In this document: piece after piece, positions 23,262 through 30,332 of the stretch
How the letters are laid out: every line of letters starts with the position of its first letter
Numbering within the stretch: position 1 is the stretch's first letter
Assembly: GCA_030647415.1 (NCBI GenBank)
Contig: JAUSKB010000021.1
Span: forward strand, 1 to 34,065
Reading direction: 5' to 3'
DNA: 34,065 nt
Origin: a bacterium
Lineage (GTDB): Bacteria > Patescibacteriota > Minisyncoccia > UBA6257 > GWB1-50-10
Program-made: the position numbers and the translations under genes
The notes under the pieces: model-generated
Told to the model about the DNA's origin: nothing
Database searches by the model: none
Seen by the model: the letters and a program-made list of their open reading frames with translations, nothing else

Positions 23262-23559
23262 GCGCTCATTCCGCCCACAAAAAATCGCGAGCGTCATCGA
23301 GCACGAGCTCGGGAGGCTCCTCGCGCGTGACTTCTACGTGCCGGGCTCGCTTGTCACCGTACTCGGCGTGGACGTCTCGGCGGACCGGTTGCATGCGACC
23401 GTGAAGGTCGGTATCATCCCCTATGAGAAGGGACCGGCGGTGTTTAAGGCGTTGGGGAAGGTCCGCGGCTCGTACGAACACCAGCTACTGCACACCATGA
23501 GTATCCGCCCCTTCCCCCACCTCACGTTCGCGATTGCAGAACCTGAAAAATTGGAATAG
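23260..23559 (+). CDS. rbfA: ribosome-binding factor A
   Basis: 99 residues with the RbfA KH-like fold: FRPQKIASVIEHELGRLLARD at the N terminus (cf. RP-x-R-x-x-E-x-I-x-x-E-L), a VDVSADRLHATVKVGI strand pair, and RPFPHLTFAIAEPEKLE at the C terminus. It matures the 30S subunit. It is shorter at the C terminus than the 120-133 residues of model species. It follows infB as in many bacteria, but only a MITE-like element separates them and the start codon is the last part of that element's arm. No Shine-Dalgarno is present. Confidence 0.9.
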   Translation: MRSFRPQKIASVIEHELGRLLARDFYVPGSLVTVLGVDVSADRLHATVKVGIIPYEKGPAVFKALGKVRGSYEHQLLHTMSIRPFPHLTFAIAEPEKLE

Positions 23560-23562
23560 CTC

Positions 23563-23596
23563 GGCGGCATGGCGAAGTGGTTAACGCGTCGGTCTG
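23563..23596 (+). pseudogene. 5' half of a tRNA-Cys, cut inside the anticodon
   Basis: GGCGGCATGGCGAAGTGG through GGTCTG is a typical tRNA-Cys from base 1 to G34; the sequence then switches to the inverted repeat at 23597. No matching 3' half (CAAA..., GCCGCC with T arm) is found in the next 200 bases. Confidence 0.7.
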
Positions 23597-23709
23597 TCCC
23601 GCACAAAAATCTGGCCACGTGGCGAAGTAGTCCAACGCGACGGTCTGCAAAACCGTTATTCGCGGGTGCGAATCCCGCCGTGGCCTCCTAGCCAGATTTT
23701 TGTGTGGGA
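23597..23709. repeat. 19-bp inverted repeat framing tRNA-Cys
   Basis: Arms 23597-23615 (TCCCGCACAAAAATCTGGC) and 23691-23709 are complementary at every position except one G-T pair. The left arm begins exactly where the tRNA-Cys 5' half breaks off, and its last three bases are the first three of the intact tRNA-Cys. Confidence 0.75.
23613..23686 (+). tRNA. tRNA-Cys(GCA)
   Basis: Acceptor GGCCACG/CGTGGCC, anticodon stem ACGGT/ACCGT around CTGCAAA (anticodon GCA), T arm GCGGG-TGCGAAT-CCCGC, discriminator T as expected for Cys, no encoded CCA. T-loop position 55 is G instead of the near-universal U. Confidence 0.92.
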
Positions 23710-23771
23710 TTGCGATTTGTAGTTTCGCTCCGCTCAAACAAATCGGGAACAAAACCGATATGCGCCGGTTC

Positions 23772-23807
23772 CCTGCCCGCCGTACTTCGTACGCAAAGGC
23801 AGGCGGG
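23772..23807. repeat. GC-rich palindromic repeat
   Basis: CCTGCCCGCC, the palindrome GTACTTCGTAC and GCAGGCGGGG form an imperfect hairpin of the CPR intergenic type between tRNA-Cys and tRNA-Leu. Confidence 0.5.
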
Positions 23808-23874
23808 GACTCCGGCTGCCGCCTCAAAATTCCTCACTTCCGAAAAACGAATGCGCGGTATACAGTGGAAATAC

Positions 23875-23958
23875 GCCCGGGTGCTGTAATTGGTAGCCAG
23901 AGGGGACTTAAAATCCCCTGGTCGCAAGGCCGTGTGGGTTCGACTCCCACCCCGGGCA
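23875..23958 (+). tRNA. tRNA-Leu(TAA)
   Basis: Acceptor GCCCGGG/CCCGGGC, anticodon stem GGGGA/TCCCC around CTTAAAA (anticodon TAA), long variable arm, T arm GTGGG-TTCGACT-CCCAC, discriminator A, no encoded CCA. No intron. Confidence 0.93.
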
Positions 23959-24322
23959 CAAACACGAAGTGGTTGCGACCGGAGCGTCGTGCCTGCGCAC
24001 GACGCGGGTGGGAGGCGAAGGGCGGAGCGATGCGCGAAGGAGCTCCGAGCACCTGAACGGAACCGAAGCGAGAGTGGCAGGCAGAGTAGTAGTCACCGCC
24101 GAATCCTGTAGGGGCTTACATCATTGATGCGGCCATTTTTTTACAGCAAGCGGTGACGGGGCGAGTCGGTTTTCCCGCTCTCCGCCAAAGGCTGACCCTC
24201 ACCTTCGAACGGGCAGGCACTTTTGGCGGAAAAGGAATTCGCGCAAAGTATATAATTATGGCGTCAGAAGAGGTTGGCATACTTATTATACGTGCGGCTC
24301 TATTTCAGCTATAACAAATTAT
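23959..24322. other. intergenic region before the GH130 operon
   Basis: No gene supported. It contains a hairpin GCGTCGTGC/GCACGACGC just behind tRNA-Leu, CPR-style repeats (about 24000-24085), the nested inverted repeat at 24092-24157, CCGCCAAAGG paired with CTTTTGGCGG near 24182-24234, and AT-rich DNA from about 24240 with TATAAT-like boxes that may be the GH130 promoter. Confidence 0.5.
24092..24157. repeat. nested inverted repeat, possible structured RNA
   Basis: GTCACCGC (24092-24099) pairs with GCGGTGAC (24150-24157) and inside it CTGTA (24106-24110) pairs with TACAG (24142-24146). The loop of about 31 bases ends in a T7 run. Similar in shape to elements A-D but with different termini. 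Confidence 0.4.
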
Positions 24323-25435
24323 ATGAAAAAGCGTATGTCAAAAAACATTAAAAAAATAACAACGCGACCTAAAAAATCAGCCACGACAAACGTGCGGCTA
24401 GGGAAAAAAATACGGAGGGGGGCAAAGGAGCTGGTTCATCCGTCTGTTTTAGTCAGACCAGAGCAGAATCCAATAATTTCACCAAGGTCGGAGAACGGTT
24501 GGGAAGCTTGGCAAACTTTTAACCCTGGTGTTATTTTACTTGACGGCAAAATTCATTTTCTTTATCGCGCCATCGGCAAAGACGGCGTGTCGCGTCTAGG
24601 ATATGCGGTTTCACACGACGGCTTTACTATTGATGAGCGGCTTGCGTACCCGGTTTATGAACACAAAACGGGAGGGCGAACATTCGGTATTTATTCCTTT
24701 TTTTCCGGCGGAAGCTGGGGCGGTTCTGAAGACCCCCGCCTTGTTCGTGTAGATGGGGAAGATGTTTTGTACATGGCTTATACCGCCTGCGACAACGGAC
24801 TGCGCGTTGGCTTGACCTCCATAAAAGTTGATGACTTTATAAATAAAAAATGGAAATGGACGCCGCCGGTCTTGATTTCACCACCAGGCGAGGTTCATAA
24901 AAACTGGCTGATTTTTCCGGAGAAAATAAACGGTAAATATGCCATTCTCCACAGCATCAAGCCGAATATCCAAATAGAATATGTCGATGGTTTAGAATTT
25001 GCCGATAATGATTATATAAATAGTTTCCATGGCGGCGAACCGCGAAAAGGCTGTTGGGATAAATGGCTTCGGGGGGCCGGCGCGCCGCCCCTTAAAACTC
25101 GCGATGGCTGGCTTTTGTTTTATCACGCGATGGACAATGACTGGAGCAAATATAAAGTTGGGGCCATGCTTCTCGATCTTACCGATCCAACTAAAATATT
25201 GCGCCGCTCGAAAGAACCAGTTCTGGAGCCAAAAGAATCTTATGAGAATAGCGGATACAAACCAGGCGTTGTGTATGTTTCTGGGGCGGTCGTCAAGGAT
25301 GGCAATCTCATGGTTTATTATGGCGGGGCGGATAACTATGTTTGTGTTGCGTATGCCAACCTCGACGAATTTTTAGAAGCGCTAAAAAAAGAGGTTAAGC
25401 CAAAACTCAAATTAAAAACTTTACAGGAAAGGTAA
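24323..25435 (+). CDS. glycoside hydrolase family 130 protein (mannoside phosphorylase/hydrolase type)
   Basis: 370 residues. A Lys/Arg-rich N terminus of about 35 residues precedes a five-bladed GH130 core: NPIISPRSENGWEAWQTFNPG, FLYRAIG, GGSEDPRL with the conserved Asp, KNWLIFPEKING, GAGAPPLKTRDGWLLFYH, and VYYGGADN. The family acts on beta-mannosides, by phosphorolysis or hydrolysis; phosphorylase versus mannosidase cannot be decided without a residue-level alignment. The C-terminal Lys-rich tail is short. The stop is one base before the next gene's ATG, so they are one operon. AT-rich codon use differs from infB/rbfA. Confidence 0.85.
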   Translation: MKKRMSKNIKKITTRPKKSATTNVRLGKKIRRGAKELVHPSVLVRPEQNPIISPRSENGWEAWQTFNPGVILLDGKIHFLYRAIGKDGVSRLGYAVSHDGFTIDERLAYPVYEHKTGGRTFGIYSFFSGGSWGGSEDPRLVRVDGEDVLYMAYTACDNGLRVGLTSIKVDDFINKKWKWTPPVLISPPGEVHKNWLIFPEKINGKYAILHSIKPNIQIEYVDGLEFADNDYINSFHGGEPRKGCWDKWLRGAGAPPLKTRDGWLLFYHAMDNDWSKYKVGAMLLDLTDPTKILRRSKEPVLEPKESYENSGYKPGVVYVSGAVVKDGNLMVYYGGADNYVCVAYANLDEFLEALKKEVKPKLKLKTLQER

Positions 25436-25436
25436 T

Positions 25437-27371
25437 ATGTTGATTGAACGATCGAGCAACAACCCAATACTAAAACCAAAGAGGATTCATCCTTGGGAAG
25501 CCGAGGCGGTTTTTAATGGTTGCCCGATAAAAAAAGGGGGGGATACGTATCTTATTTACCGAGCCCTTTCCCTGCCCCACTACCACATGACGGCCGGCAC
25601 AAAACTTATGATTTCTGATATCGGCATTGCTGAAAGTAAAAACGGCGTTGATTTTCACAACCGAAAGCGTTTTATTACGCCGGAATACTCTTGGGAAAGA
25701 TTCGGTTGCGAAGATCCCCGGGTGACAAAACTAAACAATAAATATTACATTTTTTATACCGCCCTTTCCGAATATCCCTTTCGGGCTGAGGGCATTAAGA
25801 TAGGGGTGGCAATAAGTAGGGACTTAAAAACCGTGGAGGAGAAGCATTTAGTTACACCTTTTAATGCCAAAGGCATGGCGCTCTTTCCGGAAAAAATAAA
25901 TGGAAAGATTTGGGTCGTGCTCTCTGTTCATACGGACAAACCGCCAACGAAAATTTGCCTAGCCTCTTTTGATAAAGAAGAAGACATTTGGTCAGAAAAA
26001 TACTGGAATGCCTGGTATAAAGATTTTTCCGCCGAAGGCGGAGAAAAATATTCTTTATCCATTCAACGCAGACCAGAGGACCTTATCGAAGTCGGCGCGC
26101 CGCCAATTAAAACTGGGGAGGGCTGGCTTCTGATTTATTCATATATCAGGAATTATTTTTCCCCTCAACGGCTTTTTGGCATAGAAGCAGTTCTTCTCGA
26201 TCTTAAAAATCCTCGTAAAGTTATCGCGAGGACTAAAGCGCCGCTTTTAACGCCGGAGGAGTATTACGAAAGGATTGGTTTAGTGCCGAATGTCGTTTTT
26301 CCTTCGGGTGCTCTTTCTGAAAAAAACTTAATTCGCCTTTATTACGGCGCCGCTGATACCACGTGTTGTTTAGCCACTATTGATACGAAGGCCTTACTTA
26401 AAAAACTTTTAAAGAGCGGGGGGGTGGTTACATTCGTGCGGGCCAAAGAAAATCCAATAATTATTTCAATCCCGAAACATCCCTGGGAATCGAAGGCCAC
26501 ATTTAATCCCGGAGCAATTTATCTTGAGGGGAAGGTTCGTCTGATTTATCGGGCGATGTCGGAAGACAACACCTCCGTTTTTGGCTACGCCACGAGTAGC
26601 GACGGTACCCATATAGACTATCGCGCTCCCGAGCCGGTTTATACTCCGCGCGAAGCATTCGAACAGAAAATGATTCCCGGAGGCAATTCAGGCTGTGAAG
26701 ACCCGCGGTTGACCAAAATCGGCAATAGAATATACATGTGCTATACGGCTTTTGACGGTAAAAATCCGCCGAGAGTCGCCCTGACCTCCATTACCGAAAA
26801 GGATTTCTTGAGACAGAAATGGAATTTTGCCAAACCGGTTCTTATTTCACCGCCTGATATAGATGAAAAAGACGCCTGTATTTTCCCGGAAAAAATCAAT
26901 GGCCGATATTTTATTATCCACCGCAGCGGCAACGACATTGATTCGGCGTTTACTCCTACTTTGGATTTCGACGGCAAAACTTGGATCGAGGAGTACCGCT
27001 GGATTCCCCCCAGAGCCGGCATGTGGGACAGTAAGAAGGTCGGCATAGCTGCGCCGCCAATAAAAACTAACAAGGGGTGGGTTCTGTTCTATCACGGCGT
27101 ATCTGAAGAAGATGGATTTTACCGAGTTGGCGCTATTTTACTTGACTTGAAAGACCCAACACAAATAATTGCTCGTTCTGACGAACCGATTTTTGAACCG
27201 GAAACTCCTTACGAAAAAGAGGGTCAGGTGCCGAACGTTATTTTCCCCTGCGGCGCGGTCCTTCTTGATGACAAATTTTTCCTTTACTACGGAGGAGCGG
27301 ATAAGGTTGTTGGGGTAGCAACCATGAGGAGAGAGGAGTTGCTCAAAAACCTTGAATCGTGCAAATATTAA
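25437..27371 (+). CDS. tandem double GH130 protein
   Basis: 644 residues made of two complete GH130 domains. Domain 1 (about 1-325): NNPILKPKRIHPWEAEAVFN, FGCEDPRVT, ALFPEKINGK, VGAPPIKTGEGWLLIY, LVPNVVFPSGA, YYGAADT. Domain 2 (about 335-640): NPIIISIPKHPWESKATFN, GCEDPRLTK, CIFPEKINGR, AAPPIKTNKGWVLFYHG, QVPNVIFPCGA, YYGGADK. The halves are clearly homologous but diverged. Domain 1 lacks the YHG seen in domain 2 (IYSYI instead), so they may differ in activity. No signal peptide is seen, so a cytoplasmic enzyme is expected. The preceding gene makes three GH130 domains in a row. Confidence 0.87.
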   Translation: MLIERSSNNPILKPKRIHPWEAEAVFNGCPIKKGGDTYLIYRALSLPHYHMTAGTKLMISDIGIAESKNGVDFHNRKRFITPEYSWERFGCEDPRVTKLNNKYYIFYTALSEYPFRAEGIKIGVAISRDLKTVEEKHLVTPFNAKGMALFPEKINGKIWVVLSVHTDKPPTKICLASFDKEEDIWSEKYWNAWYKDFSAEGGEKYSLSIQRRPEDLIEVGAPPIKTGEGWLLIYSYIRNYFSPQRLFGIEAVLLDLKNPRKVIARTKAPLLTPEEYYERIGLVPNVVFPSGALSEKNLIRLYYGAADTTCCLATIDTKALLKKLLKSGGVVTFVRAKENPIIISIPKHPWESKATFNPGAIYLEGKVRLIYRAMSEDNTSVFGYATSSDGTHIDYRAPEPVYTPREAFEQKMIPGGNSGCEDPRLTKIGNRIYMCYTAFDGKNPPRVALTSITEKDFLRQKWNFAKPVLISPPDIDEKDACIFPEKINGRYFIIHRSGNDIDSAFTPTLDFDGKTWIEEYRWIPPRAGMWDSKKVGIAAPPIKTNKGWVLFYHGVSEEDGFYRVGAILLDLKDPTQIIARSDEPIFEPETPYEKEGQVPNVIFPCGAVLLDDKFFLYYGGADKVVGVATMRREELLKNLESCKY

Positions 27372-27450
27372 AAAATAAATAAGCAGACCTGGGCGGATTG
27401 TTGGTGATGCGGCGGTGCGAGGGCACTGGGGGGGCTTCCACCTCGCTCAT

Positions 27451-27488
27451 AAAATACAAACCGCCCCGTTCTTGGGGGCGGCGTTTTG
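27451..27488 (-). terminator. intrinsic terminator of the zinc-ribbon gene
   Basis: CCGCCCC (27461-27467) pairs with GGGGCGG (27475-27481); read on the minus strand the stem is followed by TTTGTATTTTA. It lies 10 bases after the stop of the minus-strand gene and faces the GH130 operon end. Confidence 0.65.
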
Positions 27489-27497
27489 CTCATGCGG

Positions 27498-28046
27498 CTA
27501 TACAACCACGTCGGACACTACCGATGCTTCCTCTATTCGAATGACAGGGAGGGTCCGAAAATACCGATCCTCATCTGGTGGTACACCGAAGCATCGCAGG
27601 AGCATATCCGTGCCGGTTTCCAGCCAGACGATCTGGCATCGGGAAAACTCGAGCGGCATTCCATCCCGCGTCACCATCCGCACGAATCGGCCATCCCGCT
27701 CGCTGAAACGGTAGGTAGAATGTTCCGTGACAACTGCGAGCGCCCGCACAGGAACGATGGTGTGTTCCGGCGAAACGCACGCCGGACACTCGCATAGGAC
27801 TCCATAACATCGATGCTCTTCCAAACTTATTCCCTTGCAGCCGCTACACATGTACTCTACCCCGAACGGTCGCATCGGTTTCCCCTGTCGTTCCTCACGG
27901 CCCCGCACCGCGAAACAGAGGGCACAGAACCGGCCGATGGACGCACCGTTCGGTAAGAGCGACCCAATATGCTTGAACGACACACCTCGTACACCGCAAT
28001 CCATGCAATACTCGTAGGGCCACCAGCTCGTACTGGTATCATCCAT
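27498..28046 (-). CDS. cysteine-rich zinc-ribbon-like protein, unknown function
   Basis: 182 residues. The N-terminal half has paired cysteines (CMDCG at about 14-18, CALC at about 41-44, CSGC at about 67-70, CECPAC at about 84-89), consistent with two zinc-binding knuckles; the C-terminal half (about 100-182) has repeated beta strands with Arg/Glu. A strong ribosome site AAAGGAGGT lies 4 bases before the ATG, rare in this window, and a TTTACA-N17-TACTGT promoter sits upstream. I recognise no family. Nucleic acid binding is a reasonable guess from the zinc sites only. Confidence 0.7.
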   Translation of the reverse strand: MDDTSTSWWPYEYCMDCGVRGVSFKHIGSLLPNGASIGRFCALCFAVRGREERQGKPMRPFGVEYMCSGCKGISLEEHRCYGVLCECPACVSPEHTIVPVRALAVVTEHSTYRFSERDGRFVRMVTRDGMPLEFSRCQIVWLETGTDMLLRCFGVPPDEDRYFRTLPVIRIEEASVVSDVVV

Positions 28047-28367
28047 AATAACCTCCTTTATGATGAATTTGTTGCAGAAAACTTGAGTAACAGTACCCCC
28101 GCCGATGAATCTTGTAAAGAACTAACTTCGCCGTTGTGTCTCATGCATTGCCGCGCAGTGTTCGGTTGCTCTAGTTCGGTTTCCGCCGAAGGCGGATTCG
28201 CTCATCGAGCCTGAGGGCTTTTCAGAGCCTGGACGGCCTCTGGCAAAAAAACCTGGGGAAACTGCGTTACGCCAAAATGAACTTGACCTGCGGCCGTTCT
28301 TCCTATACGTTCCAAGCAACAGCACATTGAAAATAAATACTGTTTTTTAATTTAATCGGAGATTTGT
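28047..28367. other. intergenic region with divergent promoters
   Basis: It holds the minus-strand promoter at 28090-28118, a CCGCCGAAGGCGG palindrome (about 28182-28194), and from 28320 an AT-rich stretch whose TTGAAA (about 28327) and TTTAAT boxes may serve the plus-strand gene at 28368. No gene is supported in between. Confidence 0.5.
28090..28118 (-). promoter_or_regulatory. promoter of the zinc-ribbon gene
   Basis: TTTACA (28113-28118), 17 bases, TACTGT (28090-28095), leader of about 37 bases with AAAGGAGGT. Confidence 0.6.
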
Positions 28368-28805
28368 ATGCTTTCAAAAAAAGTTCGCCATATTCTCGCG
28401 ACGTCGGACCTTCACCCGCACGAGCAACAGCATGCTCGGTGGCTCTATGAGACGATGAAAAGCATCGCGCTGCTCCATGCCCTGCCCAAGTACGGTGCGG
28501 GCATGCTCGTGGCGATCGTCCTCATCGTTCAGGGAGTTCCCGCCACCAGAACCGCCGCATTCGATACCTGCCTTCTGGCCCTCGGGATTTTCATTGCGGC
28601 GTGGGTCATCGGAGGGCTTGTGCTTGCCTGGTTGCGTAACAAAGAGGTCGCCAATCTGGAGCATATGCTCACCGAGCCGGCGAAACGGAAGCGAATCCCG
28701 AAAATCGTCGTCGCATTGCATCGCGCAGATCCGAAGACGGTTCTGTTGGTGCAAAAGATGGATTCAAAGCTCAAAAAACTGCTGCAAGGCGAGGTGAAAC
28801 GATAA
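28368..28805 (+). CDS. two-TM membrane protein, unknown function
   Basis: 145 residues. A charged N terminus (1-32) with several His, two membrane helices (about 40-60 and 66-88), then a basic C-terminal tail (about 90-145, MLTEPAKRKRIPK... KLKKLLQGEVKR). GGAG lies 6 bases before the ATG and an intrinsic terminator follows 15 bases after the stop, so it is a monocistronic gene. No family recognised. Confidence 0.7.
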   Translation: MLSKKVRHILATSDLHPHEQQHARWLYETMKSIALLHALPKYGAGMLVAIVLIVQGVPATRTAAFDTCLLALGIFIAAWVIGGLVLAWLRNKEVANLEHMLTEPAKRKRIPKIVVALHRADPKTVLLVQKMDSKLKKLLQGEVKR

Positions 28806-28819
28806 AAACCAAGGAGACC

Positions 28820-28850
28820 GCCGGGACCATAGTCCCGGCATTTTTGTTTT
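28820..28850 (+). terminator. intrinsic terminator
   Basis: GCCGGGAC-CATA-GTCCCGGC followed by ATTTTTGTTTT; a textbook terminator. Confidence 0.88.
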
Positions 28851-28880
28851 GTCCACCGAGGCGTACCCACACCGGTCTTG

Positions 28881-28886
28881 TATAAT
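28881..28886 (+). promoter_or_regulatory. -10 box of the DUF378 gene
   Basis: Exact TATAAT, with a leader of about 42 bases before the ATG at 28935. No clear -35. Confidence 0.45.
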
Positions 28887-28934
28887 GGAAGGGATACGTA
28901 AAGGTCGTTCTAGTGACTTGAACCGACACACATC

Positions 28935-29174
28935 ATGAATCTGCATAAAGTAACGTTTGTCCTCCTCGTCATCGGCGGCCTGAACTGGCTCCTCGTGGGG
29001 CTCGTCGGCTGGGACGTGGGACAGCTCTTCGGCGGTGTGGATGCCATTGTCTCCCGCATCATCTATGTCTTGGTCGGCCTCTCGGCTATCTACGAAGTCG
29101 CGACGCATATGAAAAACTGCAAGCAGTGCGAGAAGTCCGCGATGCCGGCTGGTATGCCCCCGAAGGTGATGTAA
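28935..29174 (+). CDS. DUF378 family membrane protein
   Basis: 79 residues. Two membrane helices (about 7-25 with GGLNWLLVGLVGWD, and 38-54 with RIIYVLVGLSAIYEV) match the DUF378 (YuzA-like) pattern, in which G-x-L-N-W-x-L-x-G is conserved. The C-terminal tail has a CKQC pair and is probably outside the membrane core. Function of the family is unknown. A strong terminator follows. Confidence 0.88.
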   Translation: MNLHKVTFVLLVIGGLNWLLVGLVGWDVGQLFGGVDAIVSRIIYVLVGLSAIYEVATHMKNCKQCEKSAMPAGMPPKVM

Positions 29175-29204
29175 GTCGCGGGAACATTTCCCGCATGTAA
29201 TGCA

Positions 29205-29246
29205 CCAACCCCCGGTCGCCTCAGGCGACCGGGGGTTGGGGTTTTG
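29205..29246 (+). terminator. terminator with repeated palindrome
   Basis: A 17-bp perfect stem (29205-29221/29223-29239), then GGGTTTTG. Its centre GGTCGCCTCAGGCGACC recurs exactly at 29284-29300 and a variant GTCGCCTAAGGCGAC lies near 21344, so this hairpin belongs to a repeat family. Confidence 0.8.
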
Positions 29247-29352
29247 CGGCGTACCGCATTTTCCCGCACATTGCCCCGCTTCCGGTCGCCTCAGGCGACC
29301 TTCTTCGGGGCACTCAATTTTGTATCTTCACTTCGTTCAGAAAAAATTGGTG

Positions 29353-29437
29353 CGGAGGGTGGAGGACTCGAACCTCCAAGTCCCTTTCGGGACCGCAGTT
29401 TTCAAGACTGCTGCCTTACCATTCGGCGCAACCCTCC
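29353..29437 (-). tRNA. tRNA-Ser(TGA)
   Basis: Acceptor GGAGGGT/ACCCTCC, anticodon stem GCAGT/ACTGC around CTTGAAA (anticodon TGA), long variable arm GTCCC-GAAA-GGGAC, T arm GGAGG-TTCGAGT-CCTCC, discriminator G, no encoded CCA. Confidence 0.94.
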
Positions 29438-29453
29438 TCGCCTTCCCAGTTTA

Positions 29454-29542
29454 CCCTGTTAGAAACACTGGGACAATCTTGGTTCATCTCACAACATACC
29501 AGAAACTTATTTGTGAAAATACTACCAACGTTTCTAACGGGG
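29454..29542. repeat. MITE-like inverted-repeat element D (89 bp)
   Basis: CCCTGTTAGAAAC (29454-29466) pairs with GTTTCTAACGGGG (29530-29542) with one G-T pair, enclosing 63 bp without an ORF. The ends match elements A-C, but the arms are shorter. It lies just upstream of tRNA-Ser(TGA). Confidence 0.7.
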
Positions 29543-29557
29543 CATACCCGACCGGCA

Positions 29558-29587
29558 TTGCGGGAAGCAACCGGAAGGGAGTACACT
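29558..29587 (+). promoter_or_regulatory. promoter of the 25-residue gene
   Basis: TTGCGG (29558-29563), 18 bases, TACACT (29582-29587), then 7 bases to the ATG; a leaderless message is expected. Confidence 0.5.
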
Positions 29588-29594
29588 AAACGAG

Positions 29595-29672
29595 ATGAAC
29601 AAAACCTCGCGACTCGCAAAGAAAAAGAATGCGAAGCGGAAAGGCAAGAAGGTGCGGCTCGCCCACCGCTAA
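29595..29672 (+). CDS. 25-residue Lys/Arg-rich peptide
   Basis: MNKTSRLAKKKNAKRKGK continues to KVRLAHR and a TAA: about half the residues are Lys or Arg and none are acidic. It is flanked by its own promoter-like boxes and a 19-bp perfect terminator palindrome starting 3 bases after the stop, which is strong support for a real gene. The composition suggests binding to RNA, perhaps a ribosomal or nucleoid peptide like bTHX in size, but there is no sequence match to claim. It is too short for normal gene callers. Confidence 0.65.
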   Translation: MNKTSRLAKKKNAKRKGKKVRLAHR

Positions 29673-29675
29673 CCT

Positions 29676-29714
29676 AAAGCACCAACGCACCGATATCGGT
29701 GCGTTGGTGCTTTT
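29676..29714. terminator. bidirectional terminator palindrome
   Basis: AAAGCACCAACGCACCGAT meets its exact complement with no loop spacer (29676-29713), ending TTTT. It serves the 25-residue gene on the plus strand and tRNA-Ala on the minus strand. Confidence 0.85.
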
Positions 29715-29787
29715 GGTGGACCTATGGGGAGTCGAACCCCAACTTGATCCATGCCATGGATCCGTGATACCGCTTCACTATAGGCCC
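29714..29787 (-). tRNA. tRNA-Ala(GGC), CCA encoded
   Basis: Acceptor GGGCCTA/TAGGTCC has the G3-U70 wobble that defines alanine identity; anticodon stem GATCC/GGATC around ATGGCAT (anticodon GGC); T arm TGGGG-TTCGACT-CCCCA; discriminator A with encoded CCA. Confidence 0.94.
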
Positions 29788-29792
29788 TCATA

Positions 29793-30329
29793 CTATGTCC
29801 GAATGGGTACTCCGTCCTTACTGAACCCCGTCCCATACTCGCCGACATCGGTTTGCCGCGCGAGGTATCCCCACGGGTCAACGTACACGACGCCACGGTC
29901 GGTTGCAACCGTGAGATACTGGTGGAGATTCCAGTGGTAAAACGTCATGTGACCCGTGACCTCGCCGTCGGTAAATCGGCCGCTCTTCACGAGCATAGCC
30001 TTCAGCGTGAAGTTCAGCACATGGCACGCCTGGTTGCCTCCGCGCTGCTTTTCCCAAATCTCCGCGATGTCCTTCCGGAACAGTATCCACGGTTGCATGA
30101 ATTGTTGCCTGCGGGTCACAATGTACCGCTCCCGAAGCACGTCGAGCGCCGCGCGCATGAAGCCGAGCTGGTCGGGGTGCGCCGCCGAAATGCGGTCGAT
30201 GGTCGCCTGCATGTCCGCGGGAATCCGCTCCGGCACGCGCACCTTCCGCATGTGCGGCAAGACGAGCGGCGCGACCACAAACACGATAAAAGAATAGACG
30301 ATAACAATCCAGAGAATTGTATCCAGCAT
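29793..30329 (-). CDS. membrane-anchored protein, possible transglutaminase-like fold
   Basis: 178 residues. One N-terminal membrane helix (about 4-24), then a soluble domain. QACHVLN (Cys at about 101), NLHQYLTVA (His at about 136) and VYVDPWG (Asp at about 151) occur in the order and spacing of a Cys-His-Asp triad as in transglutaminase/papain-like folds, including the D-P-W end. This is inference from motif order; no family assignment is certain. The tandem 23-bp repeat at 30333-30378 occupies its promoter region. Confidence 0.65.
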   Translation of the reverse strand: MLDTILWIVIVYSFIVFVVAPLVLPHMRKVRVPERIPADMQATIDRISAAHPDQLGFMRAALDVLRERYIVTRRQQFMQPWILFRKDIAEIWEKQRGGNQACHVLNFTLKAMLVKSGRFTDGEVTGHMTFYHWNLHQYLTVATDRGVVYVDPWGYLARQTDVGEYGTGFSKDGVPIRT

Positions 30330-30332
30330 GTT

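Noticed and set aside
23563-23825. Idea that the cut tRNA-Cys contains a group I intron
   Set aside because: The break is at an intron-like site, but no matching 3' half with a T arm follows, and the insert holds a complete tRNA instead of intron core elements.
28122-28325. 67-codon minus-strand frame in the gap before 28368
   Set aside because: It covers a palindromic repeat and has low-complexity Arg/Ser composition with no start signals.
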